Of a DNA stretch of 64,000 bases, positions 25,898 to 35,017 are shown one piece after another. The notes under the pieces are model-generated. The model saw only the letters and a list, made by a program, of their open reading frames with translations. It was not told the DNA's origin and searched no databases. The stretch is from Mycobacterium sp. DL440. Lineage in GTDB: Bacteria > Actinomycetota > Actinomycetes > Mycobacteriales > Mycobacteriaceae. The stretch's first letter is position 1. The number at the start of each line of letters is the position of its first letter. The stretch spans positions 6,154,473 through 6,218,472 of the forward strand of contig NZ_CP050191.1 in the NCBI RefSeq assembly GCF_011745145.1, given 5' to 3'. The translations under genes and the position numbers were made by a program.

Positions 25898-26524
25898 ATG
25901 ACGGTCTCACCGATGTTTCCCCTCGAAGTGGCGATGCTGCCAGGTCAGGAACTGCCGCTGCGGATCTTCGAACCCCGCTATGTGGCGATGGTGGGCGACT
26001 GTATGGCCATGTCGGAGCCGTCTTTCGGGGCGGTGCTGATCTCGGCCGGTCGCGAGGTGGGCGGCGGTGACCGTCGATGCGACGTCGGGGCGCGGGCCTT
26101 GATAGTGGACTGCCAGGAGTTCGGGGTCGGCAAGTACCGGCTGTTGTGTGTGATGGGTGAGCGAATTCGGGTGCAGCGCTGGCTCGACGACGATCCGTAT
26201 CCGCGCGCCGAGATCGAACTCTGGCCCGACGAACCGGGCGACCCGGCGGACACCGCCCGCATCAGCGACGTCGAAGACCGGATGGTGTCGTTGCTCGACC
26301 GGATCGGCGAGGCTCGTGGCACACCGATCCGCAGCCGCGAGATCGTGGAGTCCGCCGGCGTCGACCCGGAGAACCGCTTGTACGCCTTGGCGGCTCGGCT
26401 ACCCATGGGGCAGGCCGACCGCTATTCACTGTTGGCCGCACCGTCGGAGGCCGCCCGCGTCGAGGTGCTCAGCGATGCCGTGGAATCCGTCACCGCAATG
26501 GTGGAGTTCCAGCTTTCGGAGTAG
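25898..26524 (+). CDS. Lon N-terminal substrate-binding-domain protein (Rv0434-like)
   Basis: A 208-residue protein made only of the Lon N-terminal (LAN/PUA-like) domain: M-F-P-L-E-V-A-M-L-P-G-Q-E-L-P-L-R-I-F-E-P-R-Y at the start is the signature, followed by G-A-V-L-I and a helical C-terminal bundle. No ATPase or protease part is present, so it is not a Lon protease. It may bind proteins or act as an adaptor. ATG 25898 corresponds to the M. tuberculosis start, and a longer frame upstream is unlikely because it lies in the divergent promoter region. Confidence 0.85.
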   Translation: MTVSPMFPLEVAMLPGQELPLRIFEPRYVAMVGDCMAMSEPSFGAVLISAGREVGGGDRRCDVGARALIVDCQEFGVGKYRLLCVMGERIRVQRWLDDDPYPRAEIELWPDEPGDPADTARISDVEDRMVSLLDRIGEARGTPIRSREIVESAGVDPENRLYALAARLPMGQADRYSLLAAPSEAARVEVLSDAVESVTAMVEFQLSE

Positions 26525-26702
26525 CGGAGCAGAATTGGACACGCGATGAGGGTGCTGTCTCCGGGGTGTCGTCGGCCGGGCTTCGCCAGGAAGGCCGTGG
26601 CCCACGATCACGGCGATCTTTATCAGCGATTTCTCGTCGAAGCCCTGTCACTGTGTGGCATCGGCGTGGCAACCACGCTTCGGGAGAGTTGAGGAGAGTT
26701 CG

Positions 26703-26927
26703 ATGCACCCACAGGAAATGCCGCGCCACCGGCTGAAGATGTTGGCAGCCGTGACCGGAATGGGCGCCATGGCGGTGCTGGGCGGGGTAGCCGTCATCGA
26801 TGCAGCCACGCCGGGGCCGACCGAGTCGTTGGCGACGAAGTTCAGCAGCACCACGACCGTGAAGCCGCCGCCGACAGTGCCCGAGATCTCATTCGCTGCG
26901 CCGACGGTCAAGGCACCGCACAAGTAG
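26703..26927 (+). CDS. Small exported or membrane-anchored protein
   Basis: A 74-residue protein with a GAGGAG ribosome site 5-6 bases before the ATG. After a basic N-terminus (H, R, K to residue 12) comes a hydrophobic segment (about 13-34) that is either a signal peptide or an anchor, then a Thr/Pro/Val-rich tail. There are no Cys residues. I recognise no domain; small proteins of this plan are common in mycobacteria. Confidence 0.55.
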   Translation: MHPQEMPRHRLKMLAAVTGMGAMAVLGGVAVIDAATPGPTESLATKFSSTTTVKPPPTVPEISFAAPTVKAPHK

Positions 26928-26961
26928 CAGCTTTTGGGGCTAGGCCCGGAATACTCAGGGC

Positions 26962-27765
26962 ATGGCTTCTGTGCTGACAGCCCCCGACGGTACCGATCTG
27001 GCGTTGGAGACGACGGGAACCGGACCTCCGGTGGTTTTCGTGCACGGGTCCAACGGGGGTCTGGATTCCTGGGCCGACGTCGCTCAACGGGTCACTGGTT
27101 TCCAGGTCGTGCGGTATGCGCGCCGAAACCACCCGCCGAGCGCAGTTGGCGCCTCGCCCAACAGCTTTGCGGTGGAGGCCGCGGATCTGAAGTGCGTGCT
27201 GAGGTCGGTGACCGATGCGTCCGGAGCGGGCGCGCACATCGTCGGTGGTTCCTACGGGGCGACGGTGGCCCTTCATGCCGCGCTGGCCGACACCGATCAC
27301 ATCGCTTCGCTGGCGCTGTTCGAGCCGCCTTTGTTGTTGTCCGGCGCGCACCTGTTGCCGGTCCTGGAGCGCTACCGGCGGTTGTGCACCGAAGCCCGCT
27401 ATGCGGATGCGGTGGCCCTTTTCGCCCGCGAGGTCGCCTGCGTACCTTCTGAACTGGTGGAGGCGGCCTCGTTCGAGCCCGAAAGCGAAGAAATCGGCCG
27501 GATCACTACGCTGTCTGCCGGGGCAGATCTGGAAGCGATGGCCCATGACGGTCGTGACGTCGACCGGTGGGGGGCCATCACCGTGCCGGTGTTGCTCATG
27601 CAAGGCGGCCTGAGTTGGCCGCCACTGCCTGAGGGCATGGAGCGCTTGGCCGCGGTACTTCGCCGCGCGCGGCGAGTGGTTTGGCCCGACCAGTCCCACT
27701 TCGCCACCGCCGTGGTGCCCGACCGTGTTGCCGAGGCACTGCAGGATTTCTATGCAACGGTGTGA
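26962..27765 (+). CDS. Alpha/beta-hydrolase
   Basis: A 267-residue alpha/beta-hydrolase. V-F-V-H-G-S-N-G-G (about 25-33) is the oxyanion-hole segment, V-G-G-S-Y-G-A-T (about 94-101) holds the nucleophile Ser in the unusual G-G-S-Y-G form, and W-P-D-Q-S-H-F-A-T near 237-245 gives the His. The length and the large cap between residues 120 and 190 fit epoxide-hydrolase or haloalkane-type relatives, but no substrate can be named. It has no operon partner; the gene faces the methyltransferase across a hairpin. Confidence 0.78.
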   Translation: MASVLTAPDGTDLALETTGTGPPVVFVHGSNGGLDSWADVAQRVTGFQVVRYARRNHPPSAVGASPNSFAVEAADLKCVLRSVTDASGAGAHIVGGSYGATVALHAALADTDHIASLALFEPPLLLSGAHLLPVLERYRRLCTEARYADAVALFAREVACVPSELVEAASFEPESEEIGRITTLSAGADLEAMAHDGRDVDRWGAITVPVLLMQGGLSWPPLPEGMERLAAVLRRARRVVWPDQSHFATAVVPDRVAEALQDFYATV

Positions 27766-27772
27766 CTCTCCG

Positions 27773-27828
27773 CGTTTGTAACCGGATGGCGAAGATTTCG
27801 CGATTCGGCCGCCACCAGGTTACGAACG
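27773..27828. terminator. Candidate bidirectional terminator or stem-loop
   Basis: CGTTTGTAACC (27773-27783) pairs with GGTTACGAACG (27818-27828), one G-U pair, with a 34-base loop that contains a smaller GCGAA/TTCGC hairpin. It lies between convergent genes and has no U-tract. Confidence 0.4.
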
Positions 27829-27845
27829 TGAACGCCGGATTTCCG

Positions 27846-28778
27846 TCACCCAGAATATTTCTCGGTCAGAACACCCTCGACGAATTCGGTGGCCATGGTG
27901 CCCTCGGTGGTGTCGGCGGGCAGGGACCGGTGGTAACGCGCCATCAGATCGTCGGCAGGCAGCGCCGCCACGTCCCAGCAGTGTTCACCGAGCCAGTCGG
28001 GCACATGAGGGCGGTCCTCGATGAACCACAGCTGTGCGGGATCGGGCATGTCCACTCCGTCCTCGGTGTCCTCGCCCGCTTCGACGACCTCGGCGCGCAT
28101 CTTCTCGATGAGCTCACGGCGACGAGCCAGGTGCTCCTCGGAGAAGAACCCGGCACTGAATGCCTCGACCCCGATCCGGCTGTCCCGCGCGGACAGTTCG
28201 GTGATGCGCTCGAACAGCAGGTCCTGCGCCTCGGCGGGCAGGTAGGGCAGTAGCCCCTCGACTGACCAGGCCGTCGGTTGGGTGGCGTCGAAACCCGCAT
28301 CCCGCAAGGCTTTCGGCCAATCCTGACGCAGATCGACGGGCACCGCGACATACCGGGTCTTCGGTACTGCCCCGCGGGCCGTCAGGACTTCCTCCTTGAA
28401 CTGCAGCACCTGCGGTTGGTCGATCTCGAACACCACGCTCTCGTGGATCCAAGGCAACCGCCAGGCCCGGGCATCCAGGCCGGCCGCCAGGATCACCGAC
28501 TGACGGATACCCGCTGCGCCTGCGGCGACGAAGAACTCGTCGAACCACTTGGTCCGGGAAGCGGCGTAATTGCCGATGGCGCGGATCCGTTGAGCCATCA
28601 CGCCGGTGGGTGGACGCCAGCCCCGCGCGGCCGCGGCATCGAGGAACATCTGGGCATACGGGTCGGTGAACAACGGAGAGTCCCCGGTGGTCTCGTCGGC
28701 ACGAGCCATCGCCACCCCGAGCGCGGTGGCACCCACGCTCTCGGTGATATCCCAGCTGTCGTCGTCAGTTCTGGTCAT
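27846..28778 (-). CDS. SAM-dependent methyltransferase, mycobacterial TIGR00027/LCM type
   Basis: A 310-residue enzyme of the large mycobacterial family related to leucine carboxyl methyltransferases. Signatures are W-D-I-T-E-S-V-G-A-T-A at the N-terminus, D-P-Y-A-Q-M-F, I-L-A-A-G-L-D-A-R-A-W-R-L-P-W (SAM site), F-E-I-D-Q-P-Q-V-L-Q-F-K and W-S-V-E-G-L-L-P-Y-L. M. tuberculosis has many paralogues with undefined substrates. Its start overlaps the mnhG stop by 14 bases on the same strand, so it may be the last gene of the Mrp operon transcript. Confidence 0.88.
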   Translation of the reverse strand: MTRTDDDSWDITESVGATALGVAMARADETTGDSPLFTDPYAQMFLDAAAARGWRPPTGVMAQRIRAIGNYAASRTKWFDEFFVAAGAAGIRQSVILAAGLDARAWRLPWIHESVVFEIDQPQVLQFKEEVLTARGAVPKTRYVAVPVDLRQDWPKALRDAGFDATQPTAWSVEGLLPYLPAEAQDLLFERITELSARDSRIGVEAFSAGFFSEEHLARRRELIEKMRAEVVEAGEDTEDGVDMPDPAQLWFIEDRPHVPDWLGEHCWDVAALPADDLMARYHRSLPADTTEGTMATEFVEGVLTEKYSG

Positions 28779-29118
28779 CGCTGTCAGTCTCCACGAATTC
28801 GGCCATCTCGTCGCGGGTCAGCAGGTCATCGCGGATGTTCTGCTCGTGATAGGCCAACTGCCCGACGCGATTGGCGATCACCGGCGCGGTGATCAAGGTG
28901 AACAACCCGGTGAGGATGACCATGCCGATATCGGCATGGCCGCGCAGTCGTATCGCCGCACCCGCCAGTACCAGCAGCAGACCGAGTACCTGCGGCTTGG
29001 TGGCCGCATGCATGCGTGACAACGTGTCGGGGAATCGGACCACGCCGATCGCCGCGGTCAATGCCAGTGTCGAACCACTGAGAATCAGTACAGCGGTCAG
29101 GATGTCGAGGATGTTCAT
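28765..29118 (-). CDS. mnhG: Mrp Na+/H+ antiporter subunit G
   Basis: 117 residues with three membrane helices (about 5-25, 38-58, 65-87). The V-V-R-F-P-D-T-L-S-R-M-H-A-A-T-K motif near 27-42 is the MnhG/MrpG signature. The C-terminal tail is acidic and cytosolic. Its start overlaps the mnhF stop (ATGA). MrpG is an essential small subunit of the multi-subunit sodium/proton antiporter. Confidence 0.92.
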   Translation of the reverse strand: MNILDILTAVLILSGSTLALTAAIGVVRFPDTLSRMHAATKPQVLGLLLVLAGAAIRLRGHADIGMVILTGLFTLITAPVIANRVGQLAYHEQNIRDDLLTRDEMAEFVETDSDDQN

Positions 29119-29402
29119 CGCTGCACCCGCCGGGGCCGGGGGTCGTCGATGTCGCGCACGCGGAATCGCGCCACACTGACCGAGCCGACGAAGCTGATCA
29201 ATGCCAGCGCCGTCAGGCTGTAGGTGACGGTCGTGTCGAGGCTGAACGCTGCCCATGTGCCGATACCGCACATCGTCACCGCGATCAGGGTGTCCAGCGC
29301 GACCAGTCGATCCAGGGTGCTCGGCCCGGCCAACACCCGGAACATGGTGATCGCCGCCGCGGCAGTCAGCATGACCGCCGCGATGATCCAGATGGTCATC
29401 AT
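29115..29402 (-). CDS. mnhF: Mrp Na+/H+ antiporter subunit F
   Basis: 95 residues, three helices, with R-V-L-A-G-P-S-T-L-D-R-L-V-A-L-D near 22-37, the MrpF signature. The ATG at 29402 gives an ATGA overlap with mnhE; a second ATG one codon later is possible. In the family it packs with E and G in the complex. Confidence 0.92.
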   Translation of the reverse strand: MMTIWIIAAVMLTAAAAITMFRVLAGPSTLDRLVALDTLIAVTMCGIGTWAAFSLDTTVTYSLTALALISFVGSVSVARFRVRDIDDPRPRRVQR

Positions 29403-29941
29403 GGGTGACCCGCCTCCCGCTCGGCCGACGGCTGCCAATCGCTTTCCCGCTCGAAGGCCGCCACCAGCAGGCGCTGAATCTGGTCGACCTGGCGGTAGAA
29501 CCGCTGCACCGTGCTCTCCGAGCCGACGTCGATGACGTGCATGTAGAGAATGCGGCGGGCCTGATCGATCTCCAGCACGATCGTGCCGGGAATCACGTTG
29601 AAGATGTTGACGGCCAGGGCCAGCACCAGATCTGATTTCAGGGCAGGCAGGTTGGCGCGCAGCACGGCGACCAGTGGTGGCGGGCCGGGCCGGATCGCCA
29701 TCCAGGCCACCTGGAACGACGACAACACCAGGTAATAGCCGACCACCACAATCAGTTTCAGCAGTGACAGCGGATGGAGCTTGCCCTCGACGGGCACCGA
29801 CGGCATCGGCAGCAGCACAGTGATGACGAGGGCGACCGCCAGCCCACTGGCCACATTGCCGGCCGTGGCGTGCCCCCACAACAGAACCCAGACCAGAATC
29901 AGGAAACACACCAGCCAGATCCGCAGCACGAAGTGCCTCAT
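29399..29941 (-). CDS. mnhE: Mrp Na+/H+ antiporter subunit E
   Basis: 180 residues. The N-terminal two helices and Y-Y-L-V-L-S-S-F-Q-V-A-W near 69-80, then N-I-F-N-V-I-P-G-T-I-V-L-E-I-D about 112-126, match MrpE. The C-terminal cytosolic part is longer than in the usual ~160-residue subunit. The ATG overlaps the mnhD stop (ATGA). Confidence 0.92.
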   Translation of the reverse strand: MRHFVLRIWLVCFLILVWVLLWGHATAGNVASGLAVALVITVLLPMPSVPVEGKLHPLSLLKLIVVVGYYLVLSSFQVAWMAIRPGPPPLVAVLRANLPALKSDLVLALAVNIFNVIPGTIVLEIDQARRILYMHVIDVGSESTVQRFYRQVDQIQRLLVAAFERESDWQPSAEREAGHP

Positions 29942-31536
29942 CGAGACGTTCCTCCCAGCACCGCAGAGACATACTGCCCGCGGTCGAGCACCTCGGCGGC
30001 CGAGCGTTCCGCATAGCCGAAGATCGGACCGGCCGCGATCGTCAACGCCAAACCCACTCCGATCAATGCGGCGGTCGGCACCAGCATGCCTGCGGGCATC
30101 CGTCCCACGCTGTCACGGTCGGCGAACTCGATGTCCTCGGTATCGTCGAGTAGCACCGCAGGAGCATGCCCGGACAGGTGGCCTTCGGGCGCGTCGGCTC
30201 GGGCCCGCCAGAACGCCTTCGTCCACACCCTGGCCACCACATACAGGGTCAGCAGGCTGGTGACGACGCCACCGGCGACCAGGATCCAGGCCAGCGCCGA
30301 CCCGTTCTCGGCCCCGGCCTCCATCAGCGCCACCTTTCCGATGAAGCCCGAGAACGGCGGGATACCACCCAGATTGAGTGCGGGAACGACGAATACGAAG
30401 GCCAGCACCGGACTGGCGGCGGCCAGTCCGCCGAGCCGGTTCAGAGTGGAGGCCCCGGCCTGCCGCTCGATCAATCCGACCACGAGAAACAGCGTGGTCT
30501 GTACGACGATGTGGTGGGCGACGTAGTAGATGGCCCCGGACATACCCAGCTCGTTGCCCAGCGCGACACCGAACACCATGTAGCCGATGTGGCTGACGAG
30601 GGTGAACGACAGCAACCGCTTGATGTCGTTCTGCGCGATGGCACCCAGGATGCCGATGACCATCGTGAGCAGCCCGGCCACCAGCAACACCGAGTCCAGG
30701 CTGCCGCCGGGGAACAACAATGCGTGGGCCCGGATGATCGCGTACACACCGACTTTCGTCAGCAATCCGGCGAACACCGCGGTGACCGGTGCCGGCGCGG
30801 TCGGGTACGAATCCGGCAGCCACGTCGACAAGGGGAACACCGCCGCCTTGATGCCGAACGCCACCAGCAGCACCGCGAACAACGCGTTGCGCGTGCCGGC
30901 GGGCACGTCGTCGAGGCGCACAGCCAACTCGGCCAGGTTCAGGGTTCCGGTGGCGGCGTAGATCAGGGCGATGCCGATCAGGAAGATCAGCGACGACACC
31001 ATCGACACCATCACGTACGAGATGCCGGCCCGGACCCGCTCCTCGCTGGCGCCGATGGTCAACAGCACGAAGCTCGCCGACAGCAGTACCTCGAAACCGA
31101 CGAACAGGTTGAACAGGTCTCCGGCCAGGAATGCCGTGCACACACCGGCCGAGAGCACCAGGTAGGTGGGCATGAAGATCGACACCGGCTGGCGTTCGTC
31201 GCCGTCGCGGATACCCTGCCCGATGGCGTAGGCGACGACCGCCAGCAGCACGATCGACGAGACCACCAGCATCAGCGCGGAGAGCCGGTCGACGACCAGG
31301 GTGATGCCCAGCGGGCCCATCCCGGGCACGCTCTGCCCCCACCCGCCGACGTGCAGCACCAGCGTCCCGTGCCGGTCGGCCAGATACACCAGGGCTGCGC
31401 ACACTCCGACCACCGCCACCAGCGCGACCTGGGTGATGATCCGCTGGAGCTGCGGGCGGCGCCCGGCCACCAGGGTGATCGCCGCGGCCAGCGCCGGGAT
31501 GAGCACCGGCAGCGGGATCAGCGCTTGCGCGATCAT
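29938..31536 (-). CDS. mnhD: Mrp Na+/H+ antiporter subunit D
   Basis: A 532-residue, about 14-helix protein homologous to NADH dehydrogenase subunits NuoM/N. It has conserved charged residues in the membrane (F-E-V-L-L-S near 127-132 with the key Glu, and K-A-A-V-F-P-L-S-T-W-L-P near 227-238 with the key Lys), which carry the proton channel. A longer cytosolic loop near 460-490 is acidic. The start overlaps the mnhC stop and its stop overlaps mnhE, so the stoichiometry is set by coupled translation. Confidence 0.93.
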   Translation of the reverse strand: MIAQALIPLPVLIPALAAAITLVAGRRPQLQRIITQVALVAVVGVCAALVYLADRHGTLVLHVGGWGQSVPGMGPLGITLVVDRLSALMLVVSSIVLLAVVAYAIGQGIRDGDERQPVSIFMPTYLVLSAGVCTAFLAGDLFNLFVGFEVLLSASFVLLTIGASEERVRAGISYVMVSMVSSLIFLIGIALIYAATGTLNLAELAVRLDDVPAGTRNALFAVLLVAFGIKAAVFPLSTWLPDSYPTAPAPVTAVFAGLLTKVGVYAIIRAHALLFPGGSLDSVLLVAGLLTMVIGILGAIAQNDIKRLLSFTLVSHIGYMVFGVALGNELGMSGAIYYVAHHIVVQTTLFLVVGLIERQAGASTLNRLGGLAAASPVLAFVFVVPALNLGGIPPFSGFIGKVALMEAGAENGSALAWILVAGGVVTSLLTLYVVARVWTKAFWRARADAPEGHLSGHAPAVLLDDTEDIEFADRDSVGRMPAGMLVPTAALIGVGLALTIAAGPIFGYAERSAAEVLDRGQYVSAVLGGTSR

Positions 31537-32012
31537 TTGGAACCTTCGAATCCGGGTAGCGCATCGAGCTCGTCGGGGGCGTCGGTGTCGAGGCGGGTGT
31601 CGGGCTGCAGGATCTCCTCGGCCGTGCCGGTGTCGTCGAGCCCGTCGGCGCCGGCCTGCTGCGAGACACGGGTGTCCTCGGGGTCGTTGCTGACCTCTTC
31701 GACCGTGGTCAACCGATAGGACCGGTAGGCCAGCGCCAGGACGAACGCCGCGATGCCCATGCTGATGACGATCGCGGTCAGGATCATGCCCTGGGCCAGA
31801 GGATCGGCTGTGGTGGACGCACCGTTGCTGGAGCGTCCGCGGATCGGCGGATTGCCGCCTCGGCCTCCCGAAGTCAGGATCAGCAGGTTGACCGCGTTGC
31901 CGATCAGCAACAGCCCCAACAACATTCGGGTCAGGTTGCGTTCCAGCAGCAGATACACCCCGGCGCTGGTCAGGCCGCCGACGAGGATCAACGGAATCAG
32001 GTAGGTCGTCAT
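31533..32012 (-). CDS. mnhC: Mrp Na+/H+ antiporter subunit C
   Basis: 159 residues homologous to NuoK. Three helices carry the G-V-Y-L-L-L-E-R-N-L (18-27), G-N-A-V-N-L-L-I-L (38-46) and D-P-L-A-Q-G-M-I-L-T-A-I-V-I (70-83) blocks. A C-terminal hydrophilic tail of about 50 residues, rich in Asp/Glu, is longer than in the usual ~110-residue subunit. The upstream frame is open for 365 further codons but only antisense or out-of-frame with mnhA. ATG 32012 gives the ATGA overlap with mnhA. Confidence 0.93.
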   Translation of the reverse strand: MTTYLIPLILVGGLTSAGVYLLLERNLTRMLLGLLLIGNAVNLLILTSGGRGGNPPIRGRSSNGASTTADPLAQGMILTAIVISMGIAAFVLALAYRSYRLTTVEEVSNDPEDTRVSQQAGADGLDDTGTAEEILQPDTRLDTDAPDELDALPGFEGSK

Positions 32013-34891
32013 CGCGTCACCGCCTTCGAGGTTGTGGGGCCGACGGCCGTTTCCACGTCCACCCGCGCGCCGAGGCTGCGGAGTACGTCGAGGACCAGGC
32101 CGACCACGATCAGGTAGACGCCCAAGTCGAAGAACAGCGCGGTCACCAGCTTGACGTGGCCGAACAGCGGAAGGTCGAACTCCAGTACCGCCGAAGACAG
32201 TGCGGGAGCGCCCAGCAGGATCGAGGTGACGGCCGTCCCGGCGGACAGCCCCAGCCCGGTGCCCAGAATCTTGCCCGCATCCAGCGGCAGGGTCTCGCCG
32301 AGTTCGTAACGCCCGCCGGCCAGATATCGCAGCACCAGCGCCAGGCCTGCGGTGAGCCCGCCGGCGAATCCGCCGCCGGGGGTGTTGTGTCCGGCGAAGA
32401 AGAAATAGGCCGACAGCACCATGATGAGCGGGAAGATCATCCGGGTGGCGACTTCCAGCACCAGCGACCGATACCGCGGATCGCGCATTTCCGAGCCCCG
32501 CAGCCAGGTGACGTCGCCGAAGGCCGGGGTGTATGCGCCGACCGGTCCGATGTCGGGCTGACCGACGGCCGTGCTGACCCGCGGTGCCGCGCCGAACCGG
32601 CGGTGCCGGAACACCAGTGAGGCCACGCCGGTCGCGGCCACCAGCAGCACCATGATCTCGCCCATGGTGTCCCAGGCCCGGATGTCGACCAGCAGCACGT
32701 TGACGGTGTTGGCGCCCTGCCCGCGGTAGTAGGCGGCATCCGGCAGCAGCTCGGCAACGCCTGCACCGGTGCGGGCCGCCATCGCGTACACCGCCAAAGA
32801 TGTGACGGCAGCGCCGACAGCCAGGGCCAGCAGCGCGCGGGGTAGCCGGTTGCGGTTGATGTTGGTGGCGTCGGCCTCGGCCGGCAGGGTGCGCAGCACC
32901 AGCACGAAGATCACCAAAACCAGTGTCTCCACCAGGAATTGGGTCAGCGCCAGATCGGGTGCGCCGTGGAAGGCGAAGATCGCGCCGCATCCGTAGCCGG
33001 TCACGCCGACCAGTAGCACCGCGGCCAGGCGGTTGCGCATCACGACCGCGCCCAACGCAGCGGCCAGCATCAGCAACCCGACCACCACCTGTAGCGGCGA
33101 GTCCCACAGTGCGAAATCTGGATGGTCACGGGCGCCGAGCGCCAGTGTCGCGATCGGCAGGGCCACCAGCGTGCACAGGATCACCGACTGGGTGGCAGGC
33201 AGCGAGCCGCGCTGGGTCGACCCGGTGAGCCGCAGTGAAAGAATGTCCAGGCCGCGGATGGTGGCGTCGTAGATGCGGTCGGCGTTGCCCAGCGGCTGGT
33301 AGGCCAATCGGGTGCGGGGCAGGCGGCGGCGGACCAGGAACGCCGCGGTGCCGACGGCCAGGACCAGTGCCGACAAGTAGAGCGGCAGGCCCAGGCCGTG
33401 CCACAACGCCAGGTGATAGCCGGACCCGCCCGGCATGGTGTCGGCGTACTCGTCGAGCGCCGAGTCGAGTCCGGCCGGCCACAATCCGAACAGCAGGCCC
33501 GCTGAGGCCAGGACGGCCGGCGCGGCCAGGAAAGCCGCTGGGGGACGGTGCATATCGGCAACCCGGGCGCTGGGTTGCGACATTCCCTTGCCGGCGAATG
33601 CGCCCCACATGAACCGCAGGCTGTAGATGGTGGTGAATACCGAGCCGATCACGATGCAGGCCAACACATATGGCGCAGCGGAGCCGAGAGCAGGGCTGTG
33701 CGCCACCGTCTCCAGATCGGCTTCCTTGGCGACGAACCCGAAGAACGGCGGCAGGGCGGCCATGCTCGCGGTGGCCCCGATGGCGATGGCGAACAACGGT
33801 CTGTGGTGGCGTCCCAGCCCGGCCAGCCGGCGGATGTCGCGAGTGCCGGTGGCGTGGTCGATGACGCCCACGACCATGAACAGCGCCGCCTTGAACATCG
33901 CGTGCGCGCACAACATGGCTAGCCCGGCCAGCATCATGTCGCTGCCGCCGGCGCCGACCATCACGGTGATCAGGCCCAGCTGGCTCACCGTGCCGAACGC
34001 CAGGATCAATTTGAGGTCGTACTCGCGGACCGCGCGCCAGCCCGCCAGCAGCATGGTCACCAGCCCGAGGCCGACCACCATGGGACGCCAGAACGACGTG
34101 TCGGCGAACCCGGGCGTCATCCGGGCCACCAGATAGACACCGGCCTTCACCATCGCCGCGGCGTGCAGATAGGCGCTCACCGGCGTGGGGGCGGCCATGG
34201 CGCCGGGCAGCCAGAAATGCAGAGGCACGATGGCCGATTTCGACAGGGCACCGACGAGGATCAGCGCCACTCCCACCGCGGCGGCCGTGCCACCCGGCGG
34301 CGCGGCGATCAACTCGGACAGCAGGTAGGTGCCGGCCATGTTGCCCAGCACGACGATGCCGACCAGCATGGCCAGACCGCCGAACGTCGTCACCAACAGG
34401 GCCTGGGTGGCGGCCCGGCGACTGGTGGCCCGCTCGGCGTAGTGGCCGACCAGCAGGAACGACAGCACGGTGGTGGTTTCCCAGAAGATGTAGAGAATCA
34501 GCATGTTGTCGCTGATCACCAGGCCGAACATGGCCCCGGAGAACGCGACCAGTTCGGCAGCGAAGCTGGGCAGCCGTTTCTCGATCTTGCCGTCGTGGTG
34601 GTGGAAGTACTCGGCGCAGTAGAAGAGCACGAGCGCCCCGATGCCCAGCACCAGCATGCTCATGATCGCCGCGAGAGAGTCGAACCGCAGCGTGATGTTC
34701 ATCGACAGCCCGTCCACCCACGGGATGTTCAGGGTGGGAACACGATCATCGTTGGGCCAGTTCAGAGCGACCCAGACCAGCGAACCCAGCGGCACAAGGG
34801 CCAGTGGGTAAAACGCCATCCGCCCCCATTTGGCCACCAGAAGCGGCGCCAGCGCGGTCGCGACCGCGTGGGCGAGCAGAACGGCGAGCAT
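32009..34891 (-). CDS. mnhA: Mrp Na+/H+ antiporter fused subunits A and B
   Basis: A 960-residue protein. Residues 1-about 800 form MrpA (NuoL-like, with L-R-F-D-S-L-A-A near 67-74, K-S-A-I-V-P-L-H-F-W-L-P-G-A-M near 221-235, and the extra C-terminal helices of MrpA). Residues about 810-940 form MrpB (S-A-Y-F-F-F-A-G-H-N-T-P-G-G-G-F-A-G-G signature). The A-B fusion is one known form of the operon. A GGAGTG ribosome site lies before ATG 34891. It is the first of six genes with ATGA overlaps (A-C-D-E-F-G). Confidence 0.93.
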   Translation of the reverse strand: MLAVLLAHAVATALAPLLVAKWGRMAFYPLALVPLGSLVWVALNWPNDDRVPTLNIPWVDGLSMNITLRFDSLAAIMSMLVLGIGALVLFYCAEYFHHHDGKIEKRLPSFAAELVAFSGAMFGLVISDNMLILYIFWETTTVLSFLLVGHYAERATSRRAATQALLVTTFGGLAMLVGIVVLGNMAGTYLLSELIAAPPGGTAAAVGVALILVGALSKSAIVPLHFWLPGAMAAPTPVSAYLHAAAMVKAGVYLVARMTPGFADTSFWRPMVVGLGLVTMLLAGWRAVREYDLKLILAFGTVSQLGLITVMVGAGGSDMMLAGLAMLCAHAMFKAALFMVVGVIDHATGTRDIRRLAGLGRHHRPLFAIAIGATASMAALPPFFGFVAKEADLETVAHSPALGSAAPYVLACIVIGSVFTTIYSLRFMWGAFAGKGMSQPSARVADMHRPPAAFLAAPAVLASAGLLFGLWPAGLDSALDEYADTMPGGSGYHLALWHGLGLPLYLSALVLAVGTAAFLVRRRLPRTRLAYQPLGNADRIYDATIRGLDILSLRLTGSTQRGSLPATQSVILCTLVALPIATLALGARDHPDFALWDSPLQVVVGLLMLAAALGAVVMRNRLAAVLLVGVTGYGCGAIFAFHGAPDLALTQFLVETLVLVIFVLVLRTLPAEADATNINRNRLPRALLALAVGAAVTSLAVYAMAARTGAGVAELLPDAAYYRGQGANTVNVLLVDIRAWDTMGEIMVLLVAATGVASLVFRHRRFGAAPRVSTAVGQPDIGPVGAYTPAFGDVTWLRGSEMRDPRYRSLVLEVATRMIFPLIMVLSAYFFFAGHNTPGGGFAGGLTAGLALVLRYLAGGRYELGETLPLDAGKILGTGLGLSAGTAVTSILLGAPALSSAVLEFDLPLFGHVKLVTALFFDLGVYLIVVGLVLDVLRSLGARVDVETAVGPTTSKAVTR

Positions 34892-34980
34892 GGCACTCCG
34901 ATCGGGTTGGGGTCGGGGTGTCGGCTACCGATGAGCGCTTGCGCGAAGAGCATCGGCATGAGTGGCTATGGCTTTTGCGC

Positions 34981-34986
34981 ATTCTA
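34981..34986 (-). promoter_or_regulatory. Candidate -10 box of the Mrp operon
   Basis: TAGAAT on the minus strand, in the 126-base gap after the ArsB/NhaD permease, predicts a transcript start near 34974 with an 80-base leader. Read-through from the permease operon is the alternative. Confidence 0.35.
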
Positions 34987-35017
34987 CGTGGGCCGTTGTG
35001 GCCGGCTCAGCGCGCAC

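Noticed and set aside
30166..31719. 517-codon plus-strand frame opposite mnhD
   Set aside because: Antisense to a conserved transporter gene. The product is Gln/His/Arg-rich with no domain.
32013..33107. Long upstream extension of the mnhC frame
   Set aside because: It overlaps the mnhA coding region out of frame; the NuoK-like domain begins at ATG 32012.
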